64,000 nucleotides of DNA. Origin: Elusimicrobiota bacterium. GTDB taxonomy: Bacteria > Elusimicrobiota > Elusimicrobia > UBA1565 > UBA9628. The notes under the pieces are model-generated. The model made no database searches. It worked only from the letters and a program-made list of their open reading frames with translations, and was not told the origin of the DNA. Position numbers and translations under genes: made by a program. Positions 14,554-23,011 of the stretch are shown here, piece by piece. How positions within the stretch are numbered: the stretch's first letter is position 1; each line of letters opens with the position of its first letter. The stretch spans positions 1 to 64,000 of the forward strand of contig JACRDN010000019.1 in the NCBI GenBank assembly GCA_016218575.1, read 5' to 3'.

Positions 14554-15975
14554 ATGTCACGGCTTAAGAGTGTCTACCGCTGCCAGGAATGCGGCTACTC
14601 AGCGCCCAAGGGCATGGGCCAATGCCCGGATTGCTCGGCTTGGAACACCATGACCGAGGAAGTGGTCGAGGTCCGGCCATCCGGAGCCGCGGGGTTGCGC
14701 GGCGGAGGCGCTCGCCTTATGACGGACTTTAGTTCCGACGTCATCGCCCTTGGCGACGTCGCGCAGCAGGACTTGGAGCAGGGGCGCTTCGCCACGGGCA
14801 TTACCGAGTTCGACCGGCTCCTGGGCGGGGGCGTGGTGGAGGGCCAAGTGATCCTGCTGGCCGGCCCTCCCGGGATAGGCAAGTCCACCTTGATGCTCCA
14901 GGCGGCGTGGCGCCTGGCGCGGGGCCGGAAAGTCGTCTACGTTTCAGGCGAGGAATCCTTGAAGCAGGTCTCTGGCCGCTGCCAGAGGCTCGGGATCAAG
15001 AGCCGCGCGGGCGCCGAGGAAGGTTTCCATCTTCTCTCGGAGACGAGCCTCGAGAAAATCCTGGCTGTGCTGGAGGAGGTCCGCCCTTGGGGGCTGGTGC
15101 TCGACTCTATCCAGACCGTTTACCATCCGGAGCTCGCCTCGGGCCCCGGCTCGGTGACCCAGGTGCGCGAGTGCGCGGCCGAAATCCTTCGGGTGGCCAA
15201 GAAGACCGGCGCCGTGGTATTCCTCTTGGGGCACGTGACCAAGGATGGGACCTTGGCCGGGCCGAAGGTCCTAGAGCACATCGTGGACACCGTCCTCTAC
15301 TTCGACACGGAGCGCCACGATCTGCTCAGGGTCCTGCGGGCGCAAAAGAACCGGTTCGGTCCCACGGACGAGGTGGGACTTTTCGAAATGAATGAGAAGG
15401 GTCTCGCGGAGGTCCAGGATCTGGCCTCCTTTTTCCTGGTCGAGGACGGGATGAGGCCCCAGGCCGGCAGGGGCGTGTCCGTGACCTTGGAGGGTTCTCG
15501 TCCCATGCTGGTCGAGACCCAGGCCCTGGTCGTCTACACCAAGTACCCGCTGCCCCGGCGCATGGCCACGGGACTCGACCTCAACCGCGTCCTGGTGCTC
15601 TTGGCGGCCATGGAGAAGCACGTCAAGCTCAGGCTCGAGGAGAAGGATGTCTACGTGAGCCTGGCCGGGGGAGTGCGCCTCAAGGACCCGGCCTTGGACT
15701 TGGCCGTCTGCCTGTCGGTCTTGAGCTCGGCCAAGGAAATGCCCTTGGACCCGGACTGGGTGCTGCTGGGCGAGGTGAGCCTCCTGGGGGAGCTCGGCCG
15801 GGTTCCCCATCTCGAGACTCGTCTCAAGGAAGCCGCCAAGGCCGGCTTTAAAAAAGCCTTGATCCCCGAGCGCGCTCTCAAGGAGCTTTCGCGCAAAGAC
15901 CTGGGCCTGGGCCTGGTGGGAGCCGCCGATCTTCCGGCCGCGGCGGAACTATTGTTTGCGGGAGGAAATTCATGA
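14554..15975 (+). CDS. radA: DNA repair ATPase RadA
   Basis: The 473-aa product has an N-terminal C4 zinc finger (CQECGY and CPDCSAW, residues about 9-30) and a RecA-like ATPase with Walker A GPPGIGKST. It carries the RadA-specific KNRFGPTDEVGLFEM motif and a Lon-like C-terminal domain (LLAAMEKHVKLRLEEKDVYVSLAGGVRLKDPALDLA region). It promotes branch migration during homologous recombination. The length is normal. Its stop overlaps the next ATG (ATGA at 15972). Confidence 0.95.
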   Translation: MSRLKSVYRCQECGYSAPKGMGQCPDCSAWNTMTEEVVEVRPSGAAGLRGGGARLMTDFSSDVIALGDVAQQDLEQGRFATGITEFDRLLGGGVVEGQVILLAGPPGIGKSTLMLQAAWRLARGRKVVYVSGEESLKQVSGRCQRLGIKSRAGAEEGFHLLSETSLEKILAVLEEVRPWGLVLDSIQTVYHPELASGPGSVTQVRECAAEILRVAKKTGAVVFLLGHVTKDGTLAGPKVLEHIVDTVLYFDTERHDLLRVLRAQKNRFGPTDEVGLFEMNEKGLAEVQDLASFFLVEDGMRPQAGRGVSVTLEGSRPMLVETQALVVYTKYPLPRRMATGLDLNRVLVLLAAMEKHVKLRLEEKDVYVSLAGGVRLKDPALDLAVCLSVLSSAKEMPLDPDWVLLGEVSLLGELGRVPHLETRLKEAAKAGFKKALIPERALKELSRKDLGLGLVGAADLPAAAELLFAGGNS

Positions 15976-16970
15976 CGTTATGGCTGTTTAGACTAGGCGT
16001 GGTAGTGGCTTCGACGAGCATCGTTTATTTCCGCATCACCCCGACCTCCGCCGGCGCCCTTCTGGGAGCCGGAGTGGGGCTTGCGATCGTGGGCTTCGAG
16101 TATCTTCTGGCCGAGATCAACCTCTTGACCATGATCTCGGGGGTTTTGGGGAGCTCTGGGGGCATCATTCTCGCCAAGCTCCTCGATTACACCGTGTTCC
16201 AGATGGGGAACGAGGCCCTTTATTTGGCCTGGGACAAATACTCGGTCCTGCGCTACTTCGCCTTCGGAATTCTGGGTCTCATCATCGCGGTCAAGAAGTT
16301 CCCTGAGTTCGACCAGCTTGACAAGGACCTCCTCAAGATGAGCCGCCGCCGCGGCGCCGACGTCAAGGTCCTCGACACCAGCGCCATCATAGACGGTCGG
16401 GTGATAGACATCTGCGAGACGAAGTTCCTGATCGGAACCTTGATCGTGCCGCGCTTTGTCCTGCAGGAGCTGCATCACCTGGCGGACTCGCAGGATTCCC
16501 TCAAGAGGGCCCGGGGACGCCGGGGCCTCGACGTCTTGGCCCGCCTGCAGGAGAACGCGGACATTCCGGTCAAGATACTCGATCGGGACATCTCCGACGT
16601 GCCGGACGTGGACGGAAAGCTCGTGCGCCTGGCCAAGGACATGGGGGCCAAGGTCATCACCACGGACTTCAACCTCAACAAGGTTGCGGCCTTGGAGGGG
16701 GTGACCTGCCTCAACATCAACGACTTGGGGACCGCCTTGAAGCCCGTGGTCCTTCCCGGAGAGGCCATGTCCCTTTTCGTGATGAAGGAGGGCAAGGAGC
16801 GCGACCAGGGCGTGGGCTACCTCGACGACGGCACCATGGTCGTGATCGAGGACGGGCGCAAGCACATAGGCAAGCGCCTGGAGGTCGGGGTGACCTCCAT
16901 TCTTCAGACTCCCTCCGGCCGGATGATTTTCGGCAAGGCCCGCGGCGAAGTCAGGGAGCCGGTCAAATAA
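15972..16970 (+). CDS. PIN-TRAM membrane ribonuclease-like protein
   Basis: The 332-aa YacL-type protein has four N-terminal transmembrane segments (residues about 1-110). A PIN nuclease domain begins VLDTSAIIDGRVIDICET and carries the acidic residues near KVITTDFNLNKVA. A C-terminal TRAM RNA-binding domain (GKERDQGVGYLDDGTMVVIEDG, about 268-325) completes it. The family is conserved between radA and ispD in many bacteria. It is thought to act on RNA at the membrane, but its substrate is unsettled. Confidence 0.9.
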   Translation: MTLWLFRLGVVVASTSIVYFRITPTSAGALLGAGVGLAIVGFEYLLAEINLLTMISGVLGSSGGIILAKLLDYTVFQMGNEALYLAWDKYSVLRYFAFGILGLIIAVKKFPEFDQLDKDLLKMSRRRGADVKVLDTSAIIDGRVIDICETKFLIGTLIVPRFVLQELHHLADSQDSLKRARGRRGLDVLARLQENADIPVKILDRDISDVPDVDGKLVRLAKDMGAKVITTDFNLNKVAALEGVTCLNINDLGTALKPVVLPGEAMSLFVMKEGKERDQGVGYLDDGTMVVIEDGRKHIGKRLEVGVTSILQTPSGRMIFGKARGEVREPVK

Positions 16971-18128
16971 ATGAAATCGGCGGCCATCATAGTCGCGGCC
17001 GGAGCCGGGACACGGATGGGGCGGCCCAAGCAATTCCTGCCCCTAGCGGACAAGACCGTGGTCGAGTGCTCCCTGGACGTCTTCCTTCAAATGGAGGAGA
17101 TGGAGAAAATAGTCTTGGTCTTGAGCCCCGCGCACGTTGAGGAGCACGGAGGGCGCCTGGCCTCGAACCGAGTCGCGGTCGTTCCGGGCGGAACCACGCG
17201 CATGGAATCGGTGCGCCGGGGCTTCAGGGAGGTTCCCGAGGACGCTGAGGTCGTGGCGGTCCACGACGGAGCCCGGCCGCTGGTGACCATTGCCACGGTG
17301 CGGGCGGTCTTGGAAGAGGCCTACGAGTCAGGGGCCGCGATCGCGGCCGTCCCGGTCAAGGACACCTTGAAGAAGGTCTCCAACAAGCAGTTGTGGGTCT
17401 CTACCACGCCCGTGCGCTCCGCCTTCTGGTCGGCCCAAACCCCCCAGTGCTACCGCCGCGAGATCCTTGAGGAAGCCTTGGAGAAGTTTCCGGACGAGAA
17501 GGAGGCCACCGACGAGAGCCAACTCGTCGAGAAATCCGGCCACAAGGTCAAGATCGTTCCGGCCGGCTACGAGAATTTCAAGATCACCACTCCCGAGGAC
17601 CTGATCATGGCCGAGGCCCTCTTGGAGGAGCGCCAAGGGGGCCGGCGACGGCCCTGCGTGGGGTTCGGCTACGACATACACAAGCTGGCGGAGGGGCGCG
17701 AGTTGTGGCTGGCCGGCCTGAAGCTCGACTTTCCCAAAGGCCTCATCGGGCACTCCGACGGCGACGCCGTGCTCCACGCGGTGGGAGACGCCATCCTGGG
17801 CGCGCTCGGAGCCGGCGAGATCGGGCTCATGTTTCCCCCGGAAAATCCCAAGATCAAGGGAATCCCGAGCAGGGACATCCTGGCCGCGGTCATGGCCAAG
17901 CTCATCACGGCCGGGGGCGCCATCTCCCACCTCGATGTCACCATGGTCGCCGAGGAGCCCAAGATGAAGCCCCACTATGAGGCCTTCAAGGCCTCTTTGT
18001 CGGGCCTCTTGAGCGTTGCGCCGGAGCGCGTCAATATCAAGGCCAAGAGCCATGAGGGTCTGGAAGCCATAGGCCGGGGCGAGGCCATCGCCTGCTACGC
18101 CGTGGCCACGCTGCTTCTTCCCTTCTAA
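16971..18128 (+). CDS. ispDF: bifunctional IspD-IspF MEP-pathway enzyme
   Basis: The 385-aa fusion joins IspD (residues 1-225: AAIIVAAGAGTRMGRPKQFL nucleotide loop, VHDGARPL, TPQCYRREIL) to IspF (228-385: GYDIHKL metal ligands, GHSDGDAVLHAVGDAILGAL, PPEN, KAKSHEGLEAIGRGEAI). The first half adds CMP to MEP. The second cyclises the CDP-ME phosphate to MEcPP in isoprenoid synthesis. Fused IspDF is known in several phyla. Here the two are joined without a frameshift. It starts directly after the upstream TAA. Confidence 0.95.
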   Translation: MKSAAIIVAAGAGTRMGRPKQFLPLADKTVVECSLDVFLQMEEMEKIVLVLSPAHVEEHGGRLASNRVAVVPGGTTRMESVRRGFREVPEDAEVVAVHDGARPLVTIATVRAVLEEAYESGAAIAAVPVKDTLKKVSNKQLWVSTTPVRSAFWSAQTPQCYRREILEEALEKFPDEKEATDESQLVEKSGHKVKIVPAGYENFKITTPEDLIMAEALLEERQGGRRRPCVGFGYDIHKLAEGRELWLAGLKLDFPKGLIGHSDGDAVLHAVGDAILGALGAGEIGLMFPPENPKIKGIPSRDILAAVMAKLITAGGAISHLDVTMVAEEPKMKPHYEAFKASLSGLLSVAPERVNIKAKSHEGLEAIGRGEAIACYAVATLLLPF

Positions 18129-18131
18129 AGA

Positions 18132-18153
18132 CCGCGCCTTGATGAGGGCGCGG
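18132..18153 (+). terminator. GC hairpin after ispDF
   Basis: CCGCGCC (18132-18138) pairs with GGCGCGG (18147-18153), 4 nt after the ispDF stop codon. There is no T tract, so it may be an mRNA 3' stabiliser or a weak terminator. Confidence 0.45.
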
Positions 18154-18172
18154 CCTGGGTGCCGTCGGAAGA

Positions 18173-18207
18173 TATCCACCAAACTTCGCGGCGAAGTTTT
18201 GGGGATA
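18173..18207. repeat. palindromic repeat copy 2 (diverged)
   Basis: This 35-bp palindrome pairs 15 of 17 positions around a central G, running TATCCACCAAACTTCGC then GCGAAGTTTTGGGGATA. Its outer arms share the TATCCAC-AAA-ACTT core with the repeats at 638-677 and 30019-30062. It lies in the gap between convergent ispDF and the rhomboid gene. Confidence 0.55.
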
Positions 18208-18252
18208 AACTCGGCCTTGACTTCCCCGATGGGAGGGCTGTCTAATTAAAGT

Positions 18253-18324
18253 ATGCCGGTAAAAACGAGCCTTGAGAGCTGTATCCCGGTCGAGCTCAAG
18301 CAAGTCTTCTGCGTGAGGGGCTGA
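18253..18324 (+). CDS. possible 23-codon leaderless ORF
   Basis: The ORF encodes MPVKTSLESCIPVELKQVF then CVRG. TTGACT (18217-18222), an 18-bp spacer and TCTAAT (18241-18246) form a promoter-like element 6 nt before the ATG, the same tight spacing seen at other genes here. No homology is recognised and composition alone cannot prove coding. It could equally be a short noncoding transcript running into the 3' end of the convergent rhomboid gene. Confidence 0.25.
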   Translation: MPVKTSLESCIPVELKQVFCVRG

Positions 18325-18326
18325 TA

Positions 18327-19010
18327 TTAGCGCCTGCCCCGCTTTGCCTCGAGAAATAGCCCGAGCAGGGCGATCCCTCCCATGAACCCGCCGATATGCG
18401 CCCACCAAGCCACCCCGCCCAGGTGGCGGGTCCCGGCCAAGGACAGGCTTCCGGAATAAAACTGGGACCAGATCCAGATACCCAGGAATAGCGAGGCCGG
18501 GATCTCGACGGTCTTAAGGAAAACGAAGATCGGGATCACAGTGAGCACGCGGGCGTAGGGGTAGAGGATGAAGTAGGCCCCCAGGACCCCGGCGATGGCC
18601 CCCGAGGCCCCCAAGGTGGGGATGGATGAGCCCCAGGAGGCCCAAAGTTGGGCTGCCGAGGCGCAGAGTCCGCAGAGTAGATAGAAGAGCAGATAGCGGA
18701 AGTGCCCCATCCTGTCCTCCACGTTGTCCCCAAAGATGAAGAGCATCCACATATTGGAGAGGACGTGGGCCCAGCCCCCATGCAGAAATAATGACGTAAA
18801 AAATGGGGCGAGGTAGTTGACGGGCCCAAGCGCGTGAAGCAGTCCCGGCGCCGCATAGCGGGCCGGGACCAAGGAGTAGCGCAGGAGGAAAGGCTCCAAG
18901 CCCGCCCCCAGCGAGAGCTCGTAAAAGAAGGCGGCCGCGTTGCCCAGGATGAGGAGGAGATTGACGGCGGGAAAGCGCCGGCTGGGAATGTTGTCCCTGA
19001 GCGGGATCAT
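18327..19010 (-). CDS. rhomboid-family intramembrane serine protease
   Basis: The 227-aa membrane protein has six hydrophobic segments. The LHGGWAHVLSNMWMLFIFGDNVEDRMGH region (L1 loop and TM2) is seen in two parts. The active-site motif GASGAIAGV holds the nucleophile Ser, and the partner His is in WWAHIGGFMGG. It cleaves single-pass membrane proteins within the bilayer. A second, different rhomboid lies at 62588. The start MIPLRDNIPSRRFP is the family-typical N-terminus. Confidence 0.92.
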   Translation of the reverse strand: MIPLRDNIPSRRFPAVNLLLILGNAAAFFYELSLGAGLEPFLLRYSLVPARYAAPGLLHALGPVNYLAPFFTSLFLHGGWAHVLSNMWMLFIFGDNVEDRMGHFRYLLFYLLCGLCASAAQLWASWGSSIPTLGASGAIAGVLGAYFILYPYARVLTVIPIFVFLKTVEIPASLFLGIWIWSQFYSGSLSLAGTRHLGGVAWWAHIGGFMGGIALLGLFLEAKRGRR

Positions 19011-19016
19011 GCAGGG

Positions 19017-20510
19017 CTATCTTAGCATGGCGGCGGGTCCGTGGGCTCGCCCTGTCGGGGTTGACGTGATGGTCCAATCCAAGCTCTTGCCGCCCTTGAA
19101 GGATATGCTGCCGGAGACGTGATTGTTGAACGGCATGGATCCTCCTGCCGTGAAGGAGTTGGAAAGGCGCAAGCGCCCTTCCTCCAGGGTGTACTCGCCG
19201 CTGAAGTCTCCCGTGGTTTCCCCGGACATATTGGCCGAGTCGGTTTTCAGCTGGACGGTTCCGGTCATCGCGGACAAGACGTCGCCTAGGGACCATTGGA
19301 GAGAGACTTTGTTGGCGGAGGCCGCGTCCGAGATCAGACGGCCGATGCTGAGTTCTCCGCTGCTGTCAATGGGCAAGGAAGCCATTCCGAACGCGCGAGA
19401 CATTCCCGCGAATAGGGAGCGCAGCGCGGTCATGTAGGCCAAGTCCTCCATCTTAAGCTTGGAGGCTTCCCCTATCAGCCGCACGAGCATGGAGGAGGCT
19501 GGCTTTCCTTGAGCCGGAGGATTGCCGAACATGATGACGGCCTTGAAAGCGTCCCCCTGGCGTTCGCCCTCGGCTGAGACGGTGCCGAGCATCACCGGGC
19601 TCTTGCTGTCGCCTCCGAGGTGGATGTCGAGCGAGGCCTTGCCTTCCAATCCCATCTTGGTCAATCCTGGCGCCAGGGCCGCGAGCTGCGCCAGATTCAG
19701 GTTTTCTCCTTTCAAGGAGAGATTCTGCTCCACGAGTCCGTCTTTAGGGAAGGAAAGGCTGCCGCTGATTTCCAAGCGGATGTTCCCCAGGTGGATATGG
19801 CCTTTTTTTATCTCTATCTCCGAGCCCTTTTTGACGATGGAGATCCCCGCGAGTTTTAACTCCGGCAGGGGAAGCCCGGGGATGCTCGGGGCCGGGAGAG
19901 GCATTGAGACGTCATTGAACGCGCCGTCCATGGGCATTTGGGCCATCGGCCGCAGCGGGCCGAGGATGGCGCCGAGGAAGCTCCCATCCCCTTCCTCCCC
20001 GCCGTTGGAGCGCCCATTCCCATCGCTTCCACGCCCACCTCCGCCGTTGGAGCCGCCGGATTCGCCGCCTCCGCCGGAGGTTCCGCCCTTCCCGAGGCCG
20101 GATTTTCCGGAACCTCCGGCGGAGGCGGCGTTCTGGATGGGCGCGGCCGCGCGGCCGATTTCCGGCGCCGCCACGGAGCCGCGGGTTTCTCCGCGCAAAT
20201 CGAAAATCCGCGAGCCGCCCTCGGCTTGCCGCTCGGGAGGGAGCGTGTTTGGCACCTCCTCAAGGCTTTCCGTCAGGATCGCGGCCGGGTGAAGGGCTCT
20301 GTTTCGAGGCAAGCGGGCGTCCGCTTGCGGGGTCCGCAAGAGTGGGAGCGGCAAATGCCCGACCTGAGCCATGGGAACGGCCCTTTCCAGGGCCACCGCG
20401 CCGCTCAAGGGCATTTTGGCCGCGGCCGGCGAAGCCAATTTCGGCGCGGCCCAGGCCCCGGCGCCGCAGGCCAAGAGAATCACGAAGGAAGAGGTCAATG
20501 ACTTTCGCAT
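19017..20510 (-). CDS. secreted AsmA/GspN-like protein with Gly/Ser linker
   Basis: The 497-aa product has a Sec signal peptide (residues 1-22, cleaving after AWA). An Ala/Pro-rich region and a striking Gly/Ser/Asn-rich linker follow (about 130-180). The C-terminal beta-rich half contains repeated KGHIHLGNIRLEISGSLSF and GLEGKASLDIHLGGDS segments. These resemble the bottom-up beta-helical repeats of AsmA/DUF3971 or GspN proteins, which span the periplasm in lipid or pseudopilus systems. That assignment is inferred from pattern only. The C-terminal strands (MSGETTGDFSGEYTLEEGRL) support a periplasmic or outer-membrane-facing role. Confidence 0.55.
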   Translation of the reverse strand: MRKSLTSSFVILLACGAGAWAAPKLASPAAAKMPLSGAVALERAVPMAQVGHLPLPLLRTPQADARLPRNRALHPAAILTESLEEVPNTLPPERQAEGGSRIFDLRGETRGSVAAPEIGRAAAPIQNAASAGGSGKSGLGKGGTSGGGGESGGSNGGGGRGSDGNGRSNGGEEGDGSFLGAILGPLRPMAQMPMDGAFNDVSMPLPAPSIPGLPLPELKLAGISIVKKGSEIEIKKGHIHLGNIRLEISGSLSFPKDGLVEQNLSLKGENLNLAQLAALAPGLTKMGLEGKASLDIHLGGDSKSPVMLGTVSAEGERQGDAFKAVIMFGNPPAQGKPASSMLVRLIGEASKLKMEDLAYMTALRSLFAGMSRAFGMASLPIDSSGELSIGRLISDAASANKVSLQWSLGDVLSAMTGTVQLKTDSANMSGETTGDFSGEYTLEEGRLRLSNSFTAGGSMPFNNHVSGSISFKGGKSLDWTITSTPTGRAHGPAAMLR

Positions 20511-20819
20511 GAGTCGGCTCTTAATGTGAACGATGTTTCGTTAACAGGGATGATAGGTTTTGGAGCCGCGAAATATCCTAGGCCCTATGGGAAATTTATT
20601 GAGGGAATTTGGCCTAGATAAGTTTAGGCCCTCCGACCCGTGCCGCAGATTAAGAGTTTTACCTGGAGCGCGAGACTGTGAGCCAGGGCAGGATGACGGC
20701 GGGCTGGTAGCCGAGCTTGGCCTGCCTAAGGCCCGGAAGCCCGCAGTCATTTTGCCTATCCAGGAGGTTGTCGGGGCGATTCATACGGGGCTTCTTTAAG
20801 TGGTAAAATGTGCCTCGTT
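20511..20819. other. 309-bp intergenic region, no gene supported
   Basis: This gap between the divergent secreted protein and cysS has inverted repeats: AACGA/TCGTT (20529-20542) and GGCCTA/TAGGCC (20611-20630). There are further TAGGCCCTA-like words near 20578-20588. They resemble the boxes of the shared promoter element but do not show its spacing. Short frames on both strands lack a Shine-Dalgarno and recognisable content. An unannotated small RNA cannot be excluded. Confidence 0.4.
20801..20809 (+). promoter_or_regulatory. extended -10 upstream of cysS
   Basis: TGGTAAAAT (TG-n-TAAAAT) lies 10 nt before the cysS ATG at 20820, predicting a very short or absent leader. No -35 element is obvious. 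Confidence 0.45.
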
Positions 20820-22217
20820 ATGGGACTAAAGCTGTTCAACACCTTAACCCGCCAAAAGGAGGACTTCAGGCCTCTGGCGCCCCCTATTGTCGGGCTTTAT
20901 ACCTGCGGTCCCACGGTATACAATTATCTGCACGTCGGAAACTGGCGCACCTACATTTTCGAGGACATCTTGAAGCGCGCGCTCGGCTTTTTTGATTACA
21001 AAGTGCGCCATGTCATGAACATTACCGACGTGGGGCATTTGACGAGCCAGGCCGATGAGGGCGAGGACAAAATGGAGGTGGGGGCGGCCCGGGAGGGGAA
21101 GACCGCATGGGAAATCGCCCGGTTCTACACCGAATCCTTCCTCCAGGGCTGCCAAGAGCTTAATCTCCTGCCTCCGGACGTGCTTTGCAAGGCGACTGAT
21201 CACATTAAGGAGCAAATTGATCTCGTCAAGCGCCTTGAGAAAAAGGGGCTTATCTACTCCACCTCGGACGGGCTTTACTTCGACACGGCCAAGTTCCCGG
21301 CGTACGGCCGCTTGGCGGGATCGGAGCATGCGGTCATTTCGCACGTTGGCGGCCTTCAAATTGGAGCGCGCATCGAGGCCAACCCCGAGAAGCGCTCCCC
21401 CGCGGACTTCGCGGTCTGGAAGTTCTCGCCCAAGGACAGGAAAAGGCAGATGGAGTGGGACTCCCCCTGGGGGACGGGATTTCCGGGCTGGCACATCGAG
21501 TGCTCGGCCATGGCCATGCGTTATCTCGGAGAGTCCTTCGACATCCACTGCGGGGGCGTGGACCATATTCCCATCCATCACACCAACGAGATCGCCCAGT
21601 CCGAGGCCGCCACGGAGAAGCCCTTCGCCCGGTTCTGGATGCACGGCGAGTTCTTGCTTATGAACAACGCCAAGATGGCCAAGTCCGAGGGGGGCTTCGT
21701 GACGCTCAGCCATTTTAAGGACCGCGGCTTCTCCCCGCTTGACTTGCGCTACCACTGCCTGACCGCCCATTACCGCAAGCAGCTCGATTTCACCTGGGAG
21801 GCCTTGGAGTCCTCGAAAACGGCCCGCAGGCGCTTGAGGGAAATCGCCCTCGGGCTCGCCAAGGCCTCTCCATCCCCGACCTGCGCCGACGACTGCGCGG
21901 CGTTCAAGGAAAGCCTGGGCGACGATTTGAACGTTCCGGTGGCCTTGGCCGCGCTGTGGGACGGGCTCAGGCGGGACGGAGTCCCGCTGGGGGCTAAATT
22001 AGCCCTGCTTGAGGCCGCGGAATCAGTTTTGGCCCTGGGCTTGTTCGAGCCAAGGGCGGAGGAACTCCCAGCGCGGGAGCGTGAACTCCTGGACGCGCGC
22101 GCCAAGGCGCGCGCGGACAAGGATTTTGCTCTTTCGGACGAGCTGCGCCGCGAACTCGAGACGCGCGGCATCCTGGTGGAGGACACCCGCCAGGGCCAGA
22201 AATGGCGGCGCAAATGA
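20820..22217 (+). CDS. cysS: cysteinyl-tRNA synthetase
   Basis: The 465-aa class I synthetase begins LKLFNTLTRQKEDF. It has zinc-site CGPTVYNYLHVGN (HIGH-type, with HVGN), FPGWHIECSAMA and HCGGVDHIPIHHTNEIAQSE for the second zinc cluster. The KMSKS-type loop reads KMAKSEGGF. It charges tRNA-Cys. The start at 20820 is preferred over 20808 because LKLFNT is the conserved N-terminus and the -10 lies just upstream. It overlaps rlmB by 16 bp. Confidence 0.95.
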   Translation: MGLKLFNTLTRQKEDFRPLAPPIVGLYTCGPTVYNYLHVGNWRTYIFEDILKRALGFFDYKVRHVMNITDVGHLTSQADEGEDKMEVGAAREGKTAWEIARFYTESFLQGCQELNLLPPDVLCKATDHIKEQIDLVKRLEKKGLIYSTSDGLYFDTAKFPAYGRLAGSEHAVISHVGGLQIGARIEANPEKRSPADFAVWKFSPKDRKRQMEWDSPWGTGFPGWHIECSAMAMRYLGESFDIHCGGVDHIPIHHTNEIAQSEAATEKPFARFWMHGEFLLMNNAKMAKSEGGFVTLSHFKDRGFSPLDLRYHCLTAHYRKQLDFTWEALESSKTARRRLREIALGLAKASPSPTCADDCAAFKESLGDDLNVPVALAALWDGLRRDGVPLGAKLALLEAAESVLALGLFEPRAEELPARERELLDARAKARADKDFALSDELRRELETRGILVEDTRQGQKWRRK

Positions 22218-23011
22218 GGAGCCCTGGCCGAGGCCGGACGCGCGGCGCTCCCCCCAGCCCATCCCTATGGCTGGGCGGAGTCCACGCCGTCGAGGAAACC
22301 CTGCGCTCCAAGGCCGGATCGTGCCTCGCTCTTTGGGTGGAGCACCGCTGCCAGAATCCCGCCATTGCCGTCATCATCCGGCTGGCACGGGAAAAGAGCG
22401 TGGCGGTGCAGTTCGTACCCCGTCGGGAGATGGACAAGATGGTGCGGGAGGGTCGGCACCAAGGCGTGGCCCTCAAGGTATCGCGGCAAGAAAGCCGGGA
22501 CCTTCTTTCCTTCGTCGAGACCTTGAGAGAGGAAGCGCGCCGGAATCTCGTACTCGTGGCTTTGGATCAGATTCAGGATCCGCACAACCTCGGAGCCATC
22601 GCCCGCTCGGCCGTCAATTTGGGGGCCGGCGGGCTCATACTCCCCGAGCGCAGATCCGCCCCCGTCACACCGGTCGTGGTCCAGGCCTCGGCGGGAGCCG
22701 TCCAGAGGCTTCCGATCTTTCAGGTGGTCAATCTTGCCCAGTCCTTGGCGCGCTTGAAGGAGGCGGGCTTCTGGATTTACGGAGCCGACATGGCGGGCAG
22801 GCCTTCCTGGCAGGCGAGCCTCAACCGGCCGCTGGTCTTGGTGATCGGCTCGGAGGGGGAGGGCTTGAGGCCCTTGGTCCGCCAAAGCTGCGACGAGTTG
22901 ATCTCGATCCCCCAGGCCGCGGCCGGGGTGGCGAGCTTGAACGCCTCGTGCGCCGCGAGCGTGCTTCTCTATGAAATCGCCAGGCAAGCCGCCCACCCCC
23001 ATGCTCGATAG
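22202..23011 (+). CDS. rlmB: TrmH/RlmB-type 2'-O-methyltransferase
   Basis: The 269-aa SPOUT methyltransferase has an N-terminal RNA-binding substrate domain (LWLGGVHAVEETLRS, residues about 22-95). The knotted catalytic domain has motif 1 LDQIQDPHNLGAIARSA, motif 2 LVIGSEGEGLRPLV and motif 3 VASLNASCAASVLLYEIAR. It most likely methylates a 23S rRNA guanosine 2'-OH using SAM. The cysS-rlmB order is common in bacteria. The coding regions overlap, implying coupling. Confidence 0.9.
   Translation: MAAQMRSPGRGRTRGAPPSPSLWLGGVHAVEETLRSKAGSCLALWVEHRCQNPAIAVIIRLAREKSVAVQFVPRREMDKMVREGRHQGVALKVSRQESRDLLSFVETLREEARRNLVLVALDQIQDPHNLGAIARSAVNLGAGGLILPERRSAPVTPVVVQASAGAVQRLPIFQVVNLAQSLARLKEAGFWIYGADMAGRPSWQASLNRPLVLVIGSEGEGLRPLVRQSCDELISIPQAAAGVASLNASCAASVLLYEIARQAAHPHAR

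Noticed and set aside
18211-18326. tRNA or T-box-like structure
   Set aside because: There is no cloverleaf, no GTTCRAA-type T arm and no T-box AGGGTGG-type motif.
19861-20180. Gly/Ser-rich linker of the 19017 gene as a repeat array
   Set aside because: It is low-complexity coding sequence without a fixed repeat unit.
20560-20799. 79-aa frame in the gap before cysS
   Set aside because: It has a TTG start with no Shine-Dalgarno, no recognisable family, and an end that runs into the cysS promoter. It is treated as noncoding.
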